64,000 nt of DNA from Egicoccus halophilus. GTDB lineage: Bacteria; Actinomycetota; Nitriliruptoria; Nitriliruptorales; Nitriliruptoraceae. Both the position numbers and the translations under genes were made by a program. The stretch's first letter is position 1. Each line of letters opens with the position of its first letter. Positions 26,659-34,808 of this stretch are shown in pieces. The stretch covers positions 3,916,162-3,980,161 of the forward strand of contig NZ_CP036250.1 of assembly GCF_004300825.1 (NCBI RefSeq). The letters are read 5' to 3'. The notes beneath the pieces were generated by a model that saw nothing but the letters and a program-made list of their open reading frames with translations, was not told the DNA's origin and ran no database searches.

Positions 26659-27378
26659 GTGACCTGTCTCGCCGACACGTTGCGCCCCGAGGTCGGACGC
26701 GCGACGGTCACCGTGCTCGAGCGGCTCGGGATCGAGGTGGTGTTCCCGCGTGCGCAGACCTGCTGCGGGCAGGCGCACATCAACACCGGCTACGCCCGCG
26801 ACGCCCTGCCGCTGGTGCGCAACTTCGTCGACGTCTTCGCCCCGTACGACGCCGTGGTCGCGCCGTCGGGGTCCTGTGTCGGCTCCATCCGCCACCAGCA
26901 CGCGCTGGTCGCCCGGCAGGCCGGCGACACGGAGCTGGCCGCACGTGCCGAGGAACTGGGACGCCGGACCCACGAGCTCTCGGAGTTCCTCGTGCAGGTG
27001 CTGGGGATCACCGACGTCGGGGCCAGCTACCCGCACACCGTGACCTACCACCCGACCTGCCACTCGCTGCGGCTGCTGCGCGTCGGCGACGCTCCCCTGG
27101 CGCTGCTGCGGGCGGTGCGGGGCCTGCGGCTGCAGGAACTCGACCGGGCCGACGAGTGCTGCGGTTTCGGGGGCACCTTCGCGATCAAGAACGCCGACAC
27201 CTCCACCGCGATGCTGGCCGACAAGATGACCCACGTGCTCGCGAGCGGCGCCGAGGTCTGTGCCGCCTCCGACGCCTCGTGCCTGTTGCACATCGGCGGT
27301 GGGCTCTCCCGCCTGCGGACCGGGGTGCGCACCGTCCACCTCGCCGAGATCCTCGCCGCCACGGAGGACCCGGTGTGA
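26659..27378 (+). CDS. lutA: L-lactate oxidation iron-sulfur subunit LutA
   Basis: A (Fe-S)-binding CCG-domain protein of the lactate utilisation complex that oxidises L-lactate to pyruvate. The two CCG-type cysteine motifs are present: TCCGQAHINTGY with PSGSCVGSIRH, and YHPTCHSLRLLR with DECCGFGGTFAIK. The coordinates use the first ordinary start codon, GTG 26659, but the family normally begins five or six residues earlier with RVALFVTCLADTL, and those residues are coded here. Upstream the frame stays open to 26521 with no ATG, GTG or TTG. An SD-like GGGAGGG lies seven bases before an ACG at 26545. The true start is therefore uncertain. Overlaps lutB (GTGTGA). Confidence 0.88.
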   Translation: MTCLADTLRPEVGRATVTVLERLGIEVVFPRAQTCCGQAHINTGYARDALPLVRNFVDVFAPYDAVVAPSGSCVGSIRHQHALVARQAGDTELAARAEELGRRTHELSEFLVQVLGITDVGASYPHTVTYHPTCHSLRLLRVGDAPLALLRAVRGLRLQELDRADECCGFGGTFAIKNADTSTAMLADKMTHVLASGAEVCAASDASCLLHIGGGLSRLRTGVRTVHLAEILAATEDPV

Positions 27379-28859
27379 ACCTGCGCGAACCCCTGCCGGT
27401 CCACGCCCCACGTGGCGTCGGCATGCTGCGCGAGCAGCAGCCGTTCCCCGACGCGGCCCGCGAGGCCCTGGCCGACGCGCAACTGCGTCGCAACCTCGGC
27501 CACGCCACCTCGACCATCCGGACCAAGCGCGCGCGGGTCGTCGACGAGGTCGCGGACTGGGAGGAGCTGCGCCAGGCCGGACGTGACCTCAAGCGCGAGA
27601 CGCTGGCGCGACTGCCCGAGCTGCTCGAGACCCTCGAGGCGCAGGTGACCGCCCGCGGCGGCACGGTGCACTGGGCCCGCGACGCCAACGAGGCCAACGC
27701 GATCGTCACCGGGCTCGTGCGGGCCACCGGCTCCCGGGAGGTGGTCAAGGTCAAGTCGATGGCGACCCAGGAGATCGGGCTGAACGAGGCACTCGAGGAC
27801 GCCGGCATCACGGCCCTGGAGACCGACCTCGCCGAGCTCATCGTCCAGCTCGCCGCCGACCGGCCGTCACACATCCTCGTGCCGGCCATCCACCGCAACC
27901 GCCGCGAGATCCGCGACCTGTTCCTGCGCACCATCCCGGACGTCGACCCGGCACTGTCCGACGACCCCCGGGCACTGGCCGCGACCGCACGCCGCCACCT
28001 GCGCGAGCGTTTCCTGCGGGCCCGGGTGGCCGTCTCCGGCGCCAACTTCGGCGTGGCGGAGACCGGGACGCTGGCCGTGGTCGAGTCCGAGGGCAACGGC
28101 CGGATGTGCCTGACGCTGCCCCGCACGTTGATCACGGTGATGGGGATCGAGAAGGTCGTGCCCCGCTTCCGCGACCTCGAGGTGTTCCTCCAGCTGCTGC
28201 CGCGGTCGTCGACCGGGGAACGGATGAACCCCTACACCTCGCTGTGGACCGGGGTCCACGCGGGCGACGGTCCCGAGGCGTTCCACCTCGTCCTGCTCGA
28301 CAACGGCCGCACCGCCGTGCTGGCCGACGAGCACGGCCGCGACGCACTGCACTGCATCCGGTGCAGCGCCTGTCTCAACGTCTGCCCGGTGTACGAGCGC
28401 ACCGGTGGGCACAGCTACGGCTCGGTGTATCCCGGGCCGATCGGCGCGGTCCTCTCGCCGCAGCTGACCGGGGTCGAGGACAACGCCTCGCTCCCCTACG
28501 CCTCGTCGCTGTGCGGGGCCTGCTACGACGTCTGCCCGGTGAAGATCGACATCCCCTCCATGCTCGTGCACCTGCGCACGCAGCACGTCGAAGCCCAGCG
28601 CGAACGGCGCGTTCCCACCCCCGAGGCGATCGGCATGGCGGCGGCGGCGTGGACGATGTCGGACGCCTCGCGCTGGGAGCAGGCCCAGGCCGCCACCCGC
28701 GTCGGTCGCTGGCTCGGACGCCGGGAGGATCGCGACGCCGGACGGATCCGGTCGCTGCCGGGCCCGCTCGCCGCCTGGACGGACCGCCGCGACGCGCCGC
28801 GCCCGCCGACCGAGACGTTCCGTGCGTGGTGGGCGCGCGAGCGGGGACACGACGCGTGA
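27375..28859 (+). CDS. lutB: L-lactate oxidation iron-sulfur protein LutB
   Basis: 494 residues. The N-terminal LUD domain (about 55-290, including SGANFGVAETGT and GIEKVVPRF) is followed by two [4Fe-4S] ferredoxin motifs: CIRCSACLNVCPVY (C327, C330, C333, C337) and CGACYDVCPVKIDIP (C380, C383, C387). The C-terminal ~90 residues are the DUF3390-like region of LutB. It is the core electron-transfer subunit of LutABC. The GTG start overlaps the lutA stop (GTGA) and has GGAGG seven bases upstream; the last codon overlaps lutC. The electrons probably reach the respiratory chain that ends in the oxidase encoded farther along. Confidence 0.95.
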   Translation: MNLREPLPVHAPRGVGMLREQQPFPDAAREALADAQLRRNLGHATSTIRTKRARVVDEVADWEELRQAGRDLKRETLARLPELLETLEAQVTARGGTVHWARDANEANAIVTGLVRATGSREVVKVKSMATQEIGLNEALEDAGITALETDLAELIVQLAADRPSHILVPAIHRNRREIRDLFLRTIPDVDPALSDDPRALAATARRHLRERFLRARVAVSGANFGVAETGTLAVVESEGNGRMCLTLPRTLITVMGIEKVVPRFRDLEVFLQLLPRSSTGERMNPYTSLWTGVHAGDGPEAFHLVLLDNGRTAVLADEHGRDALHCIRCSACLNVCPVYERTGGHSYGSVYPGPIGAVLSPQLTGVEDNASLPYASSLCGACYDVCPVKIDIPSMLVHLRTQHVEAQRERRVPTPEAIGMAAAAWTMSDASRWEQAQAATRVGRWLGRREDRDAGRIRSLPGPLAAWTDRRDAPRPPTETFRAWWARERGHDA

Positions 28860-29494
28860 GCACCGCGCCCCCACCATCGACGCCCGCCCGCGACGCGGTG
28901 CTCGCACGCGTGCGCGCGGCGCTGGGCCCGGACCCGGAGCAGGTCGAGGTCGCCCGCCACTACCGCACCGGGGACACCACGGCACCCGGCGAGGTCGTGC
29001 GGCGGTTCGCCGAGCGGGTGGACGAGTACCGCGCGACCGTGCACCGCAGCGACGTGGCCGGCCTGCCGCCGCTGCTCGCGACGATCGTGGGCGTCGCGGC
29101 ACGGGTCGGGGTGCCGGCCGGACTGCCGGCCGCGTGGACCGACGGGCTGCCTGCCGTCCGCCGCGACGACGGTGGGCTGAGCGTCGCGGCCATCGACGAG
29201 CTCGACGCGGTCGTGACCGGTTGCGCCCGGGCGATCGCGGAGACCGGCACGATCGTCCTCGACGGCTCCCCGGACCAGGGGCGGCGGGCACTGACGCTCG
29301 TGCCCGACCACCACGTGTGCGTGGTGCCGGTCGACCGCATCGACGCCACGGTCCCGCAGGCGTTCGCCCGGCTGGTGCCGACCCGGCCGCTGACCCTGAT
29401 CAGTGGACCCTCCGCCACCAGCGACATCGAGCTCGACCGGGTCGAGGGGGTGCACGGGCCGCGACGGCTCGACGTCGTGCTGCTCGACGGCTGA
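28856..29494 (+). CDS. lutC: Lactate utilisation protein LutC
   Basis: 212 residues, a single LUD domain of the LutC/YkgG type. Signatures are AIAETGTIVLDGSPDQGRR, LVPDHHVCVV and the C-terminal ISGPSATSDIELDRVEGVHG. The HGPRRLDVVLLDG ending is typical. The GTG start overlaps the lutB stop by four bases. It completes the lutABC operon needed for growth on L-lactate. No LutP permease or LutR-like regulator is adjacent. Confidence 0.93.
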   Translation: MSTAPPPSTPARDAVLARVRAALGPDPEQVEVARHYRTGDTTAPGEVVRRFAERVDEYRATVHRSDVAGLPPLLATIVGVAARVGVPAGLPAAWTDGLPAVRRDDGGLSVAAIDELDAVVTGCARAIAETGTIVLDGSPDQGRRALTLVPDHHVCVVPVDRIDATVPQAFARLVPTRPLTLISGPSATSDIELDRVEGVHGPRRLDVVLLDG

Positions 29495-29618
29495 TCCCAC
29501 GCCGCCGCGCGCACGGCGGCCCGCCGGGGCTCGACGCAGGTCGTACCCTGCGCTCACACCGTGCGACCGGCGTGCCGGACGGCACGGTGGACGCGGACGC
29601 CGCGAGGGGGAGGACGGC

Positions 29619-31271
29619 GTGCACCGGGCGAGGACCATCCGTTGCCCGTCCTGTGCTGCCGCGTGGGACCGCGCGACCGCCCGGTTCTGCGGGTCCTGTG
29701 GTGACGCGCTACGCGCGACCACACGGACGCCGCGGCGTCGGCCGTCGCGGGCCGTGCGGTGGGCCGCCGCCGCGGGCGCCGGACTGGTCGTCGTGGTGGC
29801 CGCCGCCGTGGCCGCCGGCACCGGTGCGCTGCCGACGATCCAGCTGCCCGGTGATCGACCGAGCGCGGACGTCGAGCTCGTCGCCGACGACACGGTGCCC
29901 AGCGGCGCACCGCTGAGCGACGAGGAGCGCGCCCGCGTGCTCGCGCCGTTCGACCCGGCCAACCTGCGCTGCGAACCGCGCGGGTGCGAGGCCTGGCGGG
30001 TCGAGACCGACGGCGGCGACCCTGGGCACCCCAACGGCGAGGTCGGACGATTCGGCGACCTGGTCGTCGTCGCCGGCCGCGACCGGATCGACGCGCACGA
30101 CCTCGACACCGGCGAACACCGGTGGAGCACGTCCTGGCCGGCCCGCGCGGACGTTCGGCCGAGGCAGGCGTGGACGCTCATCCTCACCGCCGACGAGGAG
30201 CGTCTCGTGCTGGTGCGCCCCGAGAGCGGCGAGGCGATCGGCCTCGACCGCGACGGCACGCTCGCCTGGCACCACGTCAGCGAGCGCCCGGCCTACCACG
30301 CGCTCGTCGCCGGCGGTGTCGTCGTCACCGCCGGTCACGGGCTTGGCAGCGACGGCCATCTCGACCCCGGTGACGTCGAGGACCCGACCGGCGACGTCAC
30401 CGACGACGTCACCGACGACGTCACCGGCGGCGGGGAGGACGACGCGGGCGACACCGGGTACGTCGGCGAACGGCTCACGGCCATCGACGCCACCGACGGC
30501 ACGGTGCGCTGGACGCGGAACGACCTGCAGGTGTCGCACTCGTCGCAGCAGGCACTGCTCGCGCACGACGGCGACCGCCACGTCCGGCTCGACCCCGGCA
30601 CCGGCGAGGTCGTCGCCGACCTGCCGGTGTCGGCCGACGCCTGGATCAGCTTCGGGGACGGGACCACGGTCTTCGTCACCGAGCCCGACCTCACCCACCA
30701 CGTGCTCGACGCCGAGACCCTCGAGGTGCTGGCCACCATCGACGACGCGACCGAACTGACTCCCGTGCTCGGCGAGGAGGCGTTCGTCGGCCTCGGCGGC
30801 CCGGCCGACGACGACGCAGCGGACGCGGACGCGTCGCCGGTCCTGCGCCTGTACGAGGCGGACGGGCGGCTGCGCTGGGAACGCCCGCTGCCCGACGAGC
30901 TGCGTTCCCGCTCGCTGTGCTGCCCGCAGCCGCGACGGCACGCCGGGGCGCTGGTGCTCGCCACGCAGCAGATGGGCAACCGGAGCGAGTACACGCTGGC
31001 GTTCGACGCCGACACCGGCGAGCCGGTCCCCACGGTCGCCGACCTGCTGCCGGGCATGCCCGAGAGCACCTGGTGGCTGTCCCCGGACCTGGCCATCGAC
31101 CACCGCCCCGAGCGCCTGCGCCTGTGGTTCCGGGGGACGCAGGTGACCGTGCACGGCGACGACGTCTGGCCGGTCAACCTCGAGCCCCCGCTCCTGGTCA
31201 CCAACGGCCGGACGCTGATGCGCCTCGACCTCGAGGCCGTCGCCGAGCAGCAGTCGATCGGACGCGGTTAA
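29619..31271 (+). CDS. Membrane-anchored zinc-ribbon PQQ-like beta-propeller protein (1)
   Basis: 550 residues. The cytoplasmic N-terminus is a zinc ribbon (CPSC...CGSC, residues about 9-32), then one membrane helix (about 52-72). A large outer domain follows, with repeats of the form ALDxxTGExxW (HDLDTGEHRWSTSW; IDATDGTVRWTRND; FDADTGEPVPTV), i.e. a PQQ-type beta-propeller. A CEPRGCEAWRVETD segment opens the outer domain. There is no sign of PQQ cofactor residues, so it is likely a binding or scaffold protein. An in-frame DVTDDVTD repeat (30391-30424) lies in one loop. The GTG at 29619 has GGGGAGGA upstream. A paralogue lies at 42541-44178. Confidence 0.75.
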   Translation: MHRARTIRCPSCAAAWDRATARFCGSCGDALRATTRTPRRRPSRAVRWAAAAGAGLVVVVAAAVAAGTGALPTIQLPGDRPSADVELVADDTVPSGAPLSDEERARVLAPFDPANLRCEPRGCEAWRVETDGGDPGHPNGEVGRFGDLVVVAGRDRIDAHDLDTGEHRWSTSWPARADVRPRQAWTLILTADEERLVLVRPESGEAIGLDRDGTLAWHHVSERPAYHALVAGGVVVTAGHGLGSDGHLDPGDVEDPTGDVTDDVTDDVTGGGEDDAGDTGYVGERLTAIDATDGTVRWTRNDLQVSHSSQQALLAHDGDRHVRLDPGTGEVVADLPVSADAWISFGDGTTVFVTEPDLTHHVLDAETLEVLATIDDATELTPVLGEEAFVGLGGPADDDAADADASPVLRLYEADGRLRWERPLPDELRSRSLCCPQPRRHAGALVLATQQMGNRSEYTLAFDADTGEPVPTVADLLPGMPESTWWLSPDLAIDHRPERLRLWFRGTQVTVHGDDVWPVNLEPPLLVTNGRTLMRLDLEAVAEQQSIGRG

Positions 31272-31316
31272 CCTGGGGCGGTGCAGCCACCACCATCCGC
31301 AGGGGGACCTTCCGCC

Positions 31317-32309
31317 GTGGGCCGCAACCCCGACCGCGACCGACACGACACGCCGACCGTCGAGGGCCGGCCATCCCTCGACCGGGTGGTGTCCGCCGCC
31401 GCCGAGCTGGTCGGGCCCACCACGAGCGCCACGGACGAGACCGAACAGCGCTACGCCCGCCCGGACGCCGACCGCCTCGGCGAGGCGTTCCTGCAGCAGG
31501 TCGCCGCGGGGCGCACCGGCGCCAGCGAAGCGGCGTTCTTCGACCTCGACAAGACCATCATCGCCGGCTCGTCGACGCTGGTGATGGGCCGCACGCTGCT
31601 GCGTGACGGACTGATCAGTTCCACCACGGTGCTCAAGACCTTCTACGCGCAGGCGGTCTACCAACTCGTCGGGGCCGACCACGACAAGATGGAGCAGATG
31701 CGGCACGCCGCCATCGAGCTCACCCGGGGGTGGGAGGCCGCGCGGGTGCGGCGGCTCGTGCGCGAGACCATGGAGACCGTGATCGCCCCGCTGGCCTACG
31801 CCGAGGCGCTCGACCTGATCACCCGGCACCAGCGCGCCGGCCGCGACGTCTGGATCGTCTCCTCGTCGGGCGAGGAGATCGTGGAGCCGTTCGCGAACTA
31901 CCTCGAGGTCCGCGACGTCATCGCGACCCGTTCGGGTATCGACGACACCGGCTGCTACGACGGCACGCTCGAGTTCTACGCCTACGCCGGGGCGAAGGCG
32001 ACCGCGATCCGGCAGGTCGCCGAGGTCCGCGGCTACGACCTCGACCGGTGCTTCGCCTACTCCGACTCGATCACCGACCTGCCGATGCTCACCGTGGTCG
32101 GCAACCCGGTCGCGGTCAATCCGGACCGCGAGCTGCGTGCCGCGGCCACCGCGATGTCGTGGGCCGTGCGCGACTTCCACGCGCCGGTCCGCCTGCGCGA
32201 CCGTCTGCCCGAGGTCGCCAAGCCGCGCAACGAGGTGCTGGCCGGCGCGGTGGGCGCCATGGCGGTCGGCTTCGCGGTCTGGCGCTTCGTGCTGCGCGGG
32301 GACGGCTGA
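31317..32309 (+). CDS. HAD-IB family phosphatase with C-terminal membrane segment
   Basis: 330 residues. The HAD core has motif I FFDLDKTIIAGSS, motif II IVSSSGEEI, a conserved lysine in AGAKATAIRQ, and motif IV YSDSITDLPML. This is the SerB-like HAD-IB group that removes phosphate from small molecules or lipids. In actinobacteria similar proteins are annotated as HAD-IB hydrolases near cell-envelope genes. The C-terminus has a short hydrophobic stretch (AGAVGAMAVGFAVWRFVL) that may touch the membrane. I prefer the GTG at 31317, after AGGGGGA, over the GTG at 31281. Confidence 0.85.
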   Translation: MGRNPDRDRHDTPTVEGRPSLDRVVSAAAELVGPTTSATDETEQRYARPDADRLGEAFLQQVAAGRTGASEAAFFDLDKTIIAGSSTLVMGRTLLRDGLISSTTVLKTFYAQAVYQLVGADHDKMEQMRHAAIELTRGWEAARVRRLVRETMETVIAPLAYAEALDLITRHQRAGRDVWIVSSSGEEIVEPFANYLEVRDVIATRSGIDDTGCYDGTLEFYAYAGAKATAIRQVAEVRGYDLDRCFAYSDSITDLPMLTVVGNPVAVNPDRELRAAATAMSWAVRDFHAPVRLRDRLPEVAKPRNEVLAGAVGAMAVGFAVWRFVLRGDG

Positions 32310-32327
32310 ATTCCCGCCAGCCGGGGA

Positions 32328-32678
32328 CTACGTGTAGTCGCGGTGGTAGTTGATGCGGCCGGTGGCGTCGAAGCCGAAGAAGCTCGCCCGCGGCAGGTTG
32401 TTCCAGCGCCGGCCGGCAGCCGTGTACGAGATCGTCCACTCCACGCCCAGCGAGGCGCCGTCGGCGGCCTCGATCACCCGCTTGGCCTGCACGGCGAGCT
32501 CTTCCTTGCCGCCGAGCCAGTCCTTGAGGTAGGCCTGGATGAGCAGGTTGCCGCGGTGCGGCGGGTTGTAGGGCTCGAGGTACAGCGCGTCGGCCGCATA
32601 CAGCTGCGGCACCCCCGACACGTCGCTGCTGACGAGCATGCCCGACAGCTGCTCCCACACGTCTGCTGCGTGGCCCAC
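32328..32678 (-). CDS. NTF2/SnoaL-like domain protein
   Basis: 116 residues, the size of a single cone-shaped NTF2-like fold. Visible elements are VWEQLSGMLVSSDVSGVPQLYAADA at the start and NNLPRASFFGFDATGRINYHRDYT at the end, the usual pattern of SnoaL-like polyketide cyclase or limonene-epoxide-hydrolase relatives. The active-site type cannot be assigned. The GTG at 32678 follows AAGGCGAG; the longer frame to 32786 is Pro/Arg-rich and unlikely. It is convergent with the HAD gene with only 18 bases between. Confidence 0.65.
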   Translation of the reverse strand: MGHAADVWEQLSGMLVSSDVSGVPQLYAADALYLEPYNPPHRGNLLIQAYLKDWLGGKEELAVQAKRVIEAADGASLGVEWTISYTAAGRRWNNLPRASFFGFDATGRINYHRDYT

Positions 32679-32888
32679 CCGCTCGCCTTTTCCGTGACCA
32701 GTCGACCGCCAGATGTTGCGGCGCGAGGATAGTCGCCGCGAGGGCCGCACCGGCGGAATCGGCGGCAACGGCTCGGGTTCGCGCACCTCGGTGGCGGGTC
32801 GGGCAGACTCGCGACCGCCTGGTCACCGCCTCGCCACCACCTCGCCACCGCCTCGCACCGCCTCCTGCTGCCGACCGAAGGTCCCGAC

Positions 32889-34346
32889 GTGTCCGCCGAG
32901 CCGTTGTCCCGCCTGCCTGCCGAGACCCGGGTGCCCGAGGGCCTCGACGACGTCGCCGAACGGCTCGCCGAGCAGTTGCCGCAGACGCTGGACTGGCTGC
33001 GCGAGTTGGTGCGCATCCCCTCGATCAGCGTCCAACCCGAGCACGTGGCCGACTGCCGCCGCTCGGCCGAGGCGACCGCCGACCGGCTCCGCGACGCCGG
33101 CCTCGAGGACGTCCGGCTGCTCGAACTCGACGGCACGCACCCGTACGTGACCGGCTCGTGGGTGCACGCCGGCGAGGACGCACCGACGGTGCTGCTCTAC
33201 GCCCACCACGACGTCCAACCGGTCGGCACGCCCGACCGCTGGAGTTCGGCACCGTTCGCGCCGACCGAGCGCGACGGCCGGTTGTACGGGCGCGGATCGG
33301 CCGACGACAAGGCGGGCATCCTCGCCCACGTCGCGGCGATCCGCGCCTGGCTCGACGCCCGCGGGTCGCTGCCGGTCAACGTCAAGGTGGTGGTCGAGGG
33401 CGAGGAGGAGATCGGCTCGCCCAACCTGCAGCGGTTCCTCGCGCGCCACGGTGCAGCGTTGCAGGCCGACGTGATCGTGCTCACCGACCTGACGAACTGG
33501 CAGGTCGGCTGGCCCGGACTCACCTATGCGCTGCGCGGCATGGCGGACGTGACCGTGACGGTGCGCGCCATGCAGCAACCGGTGCACTCGGGGATGTGGG
33601 GCGGCGTGGTCCCCGACGCGCTGACGGGCACGGTGCGGCTGCTCGCGAGCCTGCACGACGACACCGGCGCCATCGCCGTGGCCGGGTTCGAGGACGACGT
33701 GCGCCCGCTGGGCGAGGACGAGCGCGCCCGGCTGGCGGAGCTCGAGGGGGACGGGGTCGCGCTCGCCGAGGACTTCCGCCGCGACGCCCGCCTGGTGCCG
33801 GGCGCCGGGTTCGTGGGCGACGACCGTCGCACGGTCCTCGAACGGCTGTGGATGCGGCCCACCATCACCCCGACCGGCATGGACGTGCCGGCGGTGGCCG
33901 ACGCCGCCAACACGCTGCTCGCGCAGGTGCGCACGAAGCTGTCGTGCCGGCTCGCTCCCGGGCAGGACCCCGAGCGGGCGCTGGCGGCGCTGCGCCGCCA
34001 CCTCGAGGCGAACGTGCCGTGGGGGCTCGAGGTCGAGGTGGTCTTCGGGGAGCGCAACCCGGCCTGGGTGACCGAGCCCGGCGGTCCGGCCTGGGACGCC
34101 GCCGTCGCGGCGATGACGGCCGCGTACGGCCGTGCCCCCGCCGCGATGGGCTGCGGCGGCTCGATCCCGTTCGTCGAGCCGTTCAGCGACGCGTTCGGTG
34201 GCGCGCCGTGCCTGCTCGTCGGGGTGGAGGACCCCGGTTCCAACGCCCACGGCGAGGACGAGTCGCTCCACCTCGAGGACTTCGCCAAGGCCTGCCTGAC
34301 CGAGGCGTTCCTGCTGGCCGGCCTGGCCGAGGTCCCGACCGCCTGA
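32889..34346 (+). CDS. M20-family metallopeptidase (dipeptidase-like)
   Basis: 485 residues. M20 enzymes are two-zinc hydrolases of peptides or acyl-amino acids. All metal and catalytic motifs are visible: LYAHHDVQPVG (first His/Asp), GRGSADDKAG (bridging Asp), EGEEEIGS (general-base Glu pair), LTDLTNW and the last ligand in SNAHGEDESLHL. A dimerisation domain is inserted at about 215-370 (QPVHSGMWGG). It resembles the M20 dipeptidases widely annotated in actinobacteria. It starts at GTG 32889; substrate not known. It is divergent from the NTF2-like gene over 210 bases. Confidence 0.9.
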   Translation: MSAEPLSRLPAETRVPEGLDDVAERLAEQLPQTLDWLRELVRIPSISVQPEHVADCRRSAEATADRLRDAGLEDVRLLELDGTHPYVTGSWVHAGEDAPTVLLYAHHDVQPVGTPDRWSSAPFAPTERDGRLYGRGSADDKAGILAHVAAIRAWLDARGSLPVNVKVVVEGEEEIGSPNLQRFLARHGAALQADVIVLTDLTNWQVGWPGLTYALRGMADVTVTVRAMQQPVHSGMWGGVVPDALTGTVRLLASLHDDTGAIAVAGFEDDVRPLGEDERARLAELEGDGVALAEDFRRDARLVPGAGFVGDDRRTVLERLWMRPTITPTGMDVPAVADAANTLLAQVRTKLSCRLAPGQDPERALAALRRHLEANVPWGLEVEVVFGERNPAWVTEPGGPAWDAAVAAMTAAYGRAPAAMGCGGSIPFVEPFSDAFGGAPCLLVGVEDPGSNAHGEDESLHLEDFAKACLTEAFLLAGLAEVPTA

Positions 34347-34396
34347 AGGCCGCAGCGACGTCGCCGCCGGGTCGTCGCCGCCGGGAGGCGTGGTGG

Positions 34397-34558
34397 TCAG
34401 CGGCGGGTCTGCCGGTCCGTGCGGCGTCCCGTCGCCCGCAGGCGGCCATCGGGACGCGCACGGCCACGGCGGCGTCGGCGGGCGCGCGTGGCGTCGACCG
34501 AGCGCCGCAGCTCGGCGTGCCTGGTATCGGTCTGTGCCTGCAGGTCCTGGTCCACCAT
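34397..34558 (-). CDS. Small very basic protein
   Basis: 53 residues. An acidic/polar N-terminus (MVDQDLQAQTDTRHAELRR) leads into a run of arginines (ARRRRRGRAR), with a net charge strongly positive. The ATG has AAGGA seven bases upstream, which is the main support for it. No family recognised. It may bind nucleic acid, or may be a spurious ORF in a GC-rich gap. It is divergent from the ArsR-like gene. Confidence 0.35.
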   Translation of the reverse strand: MVDQDLQAQTDTRHAELRRSVDATRARRRRRGRARPDGRLRATGRRTDRQTRR

Positions 34559-34648
34559 GGGGGAATCCTTCGCTCGTCCGGCGTCGCCCGGGATCGTGAT
34601 CCCGGTGGCGTCCGGCCTCGTGTGCGTCCGCGGCTCGTCGAGCGAGCC

Positions 34649-34745
34649 GTTCGACGTCCATCGAACCACTTCGTACGACGCGTGTCGAACGCTACTCCCC
34701 TGACCATTTGGCCTCCGTCGAACCAGGGTGGCGGATGCCGTTCGA
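34649..34745. promoter_or_regulatory. Cluster of TCGAAC/GTTCGA half-sites
   Basis: Five copies of the same hexamer in 97 bases: GTTCGA at 34649 and 34740, TCGAAC at 34661, 34685 and 34718. The first pair forms an inverted repeat, GTTCGA-N6-TCGAAC. This is the divergent gap upstream of the ArsR-like regulator. It is probably an operator region, possibly for that regulator. The arrangement differs from the LexA box, which is TCGAAC-N4-GTTCGA. Confidence 0.45.
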
Positions 34746-34808
34746 GACCGCTCGACAGGCGGTGGGGCGGATACGCTGCGGGCGTCCGAAAGCCGTCAGA
34801 GAGCCGCC

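Noticed and set aside
34649..34666. LexA (SOS) box
   Set aside because: The half-sites are in the opposite order (GTTCGA-N6-TCGAAC), not TCGAAC-N4-GTTCGA.
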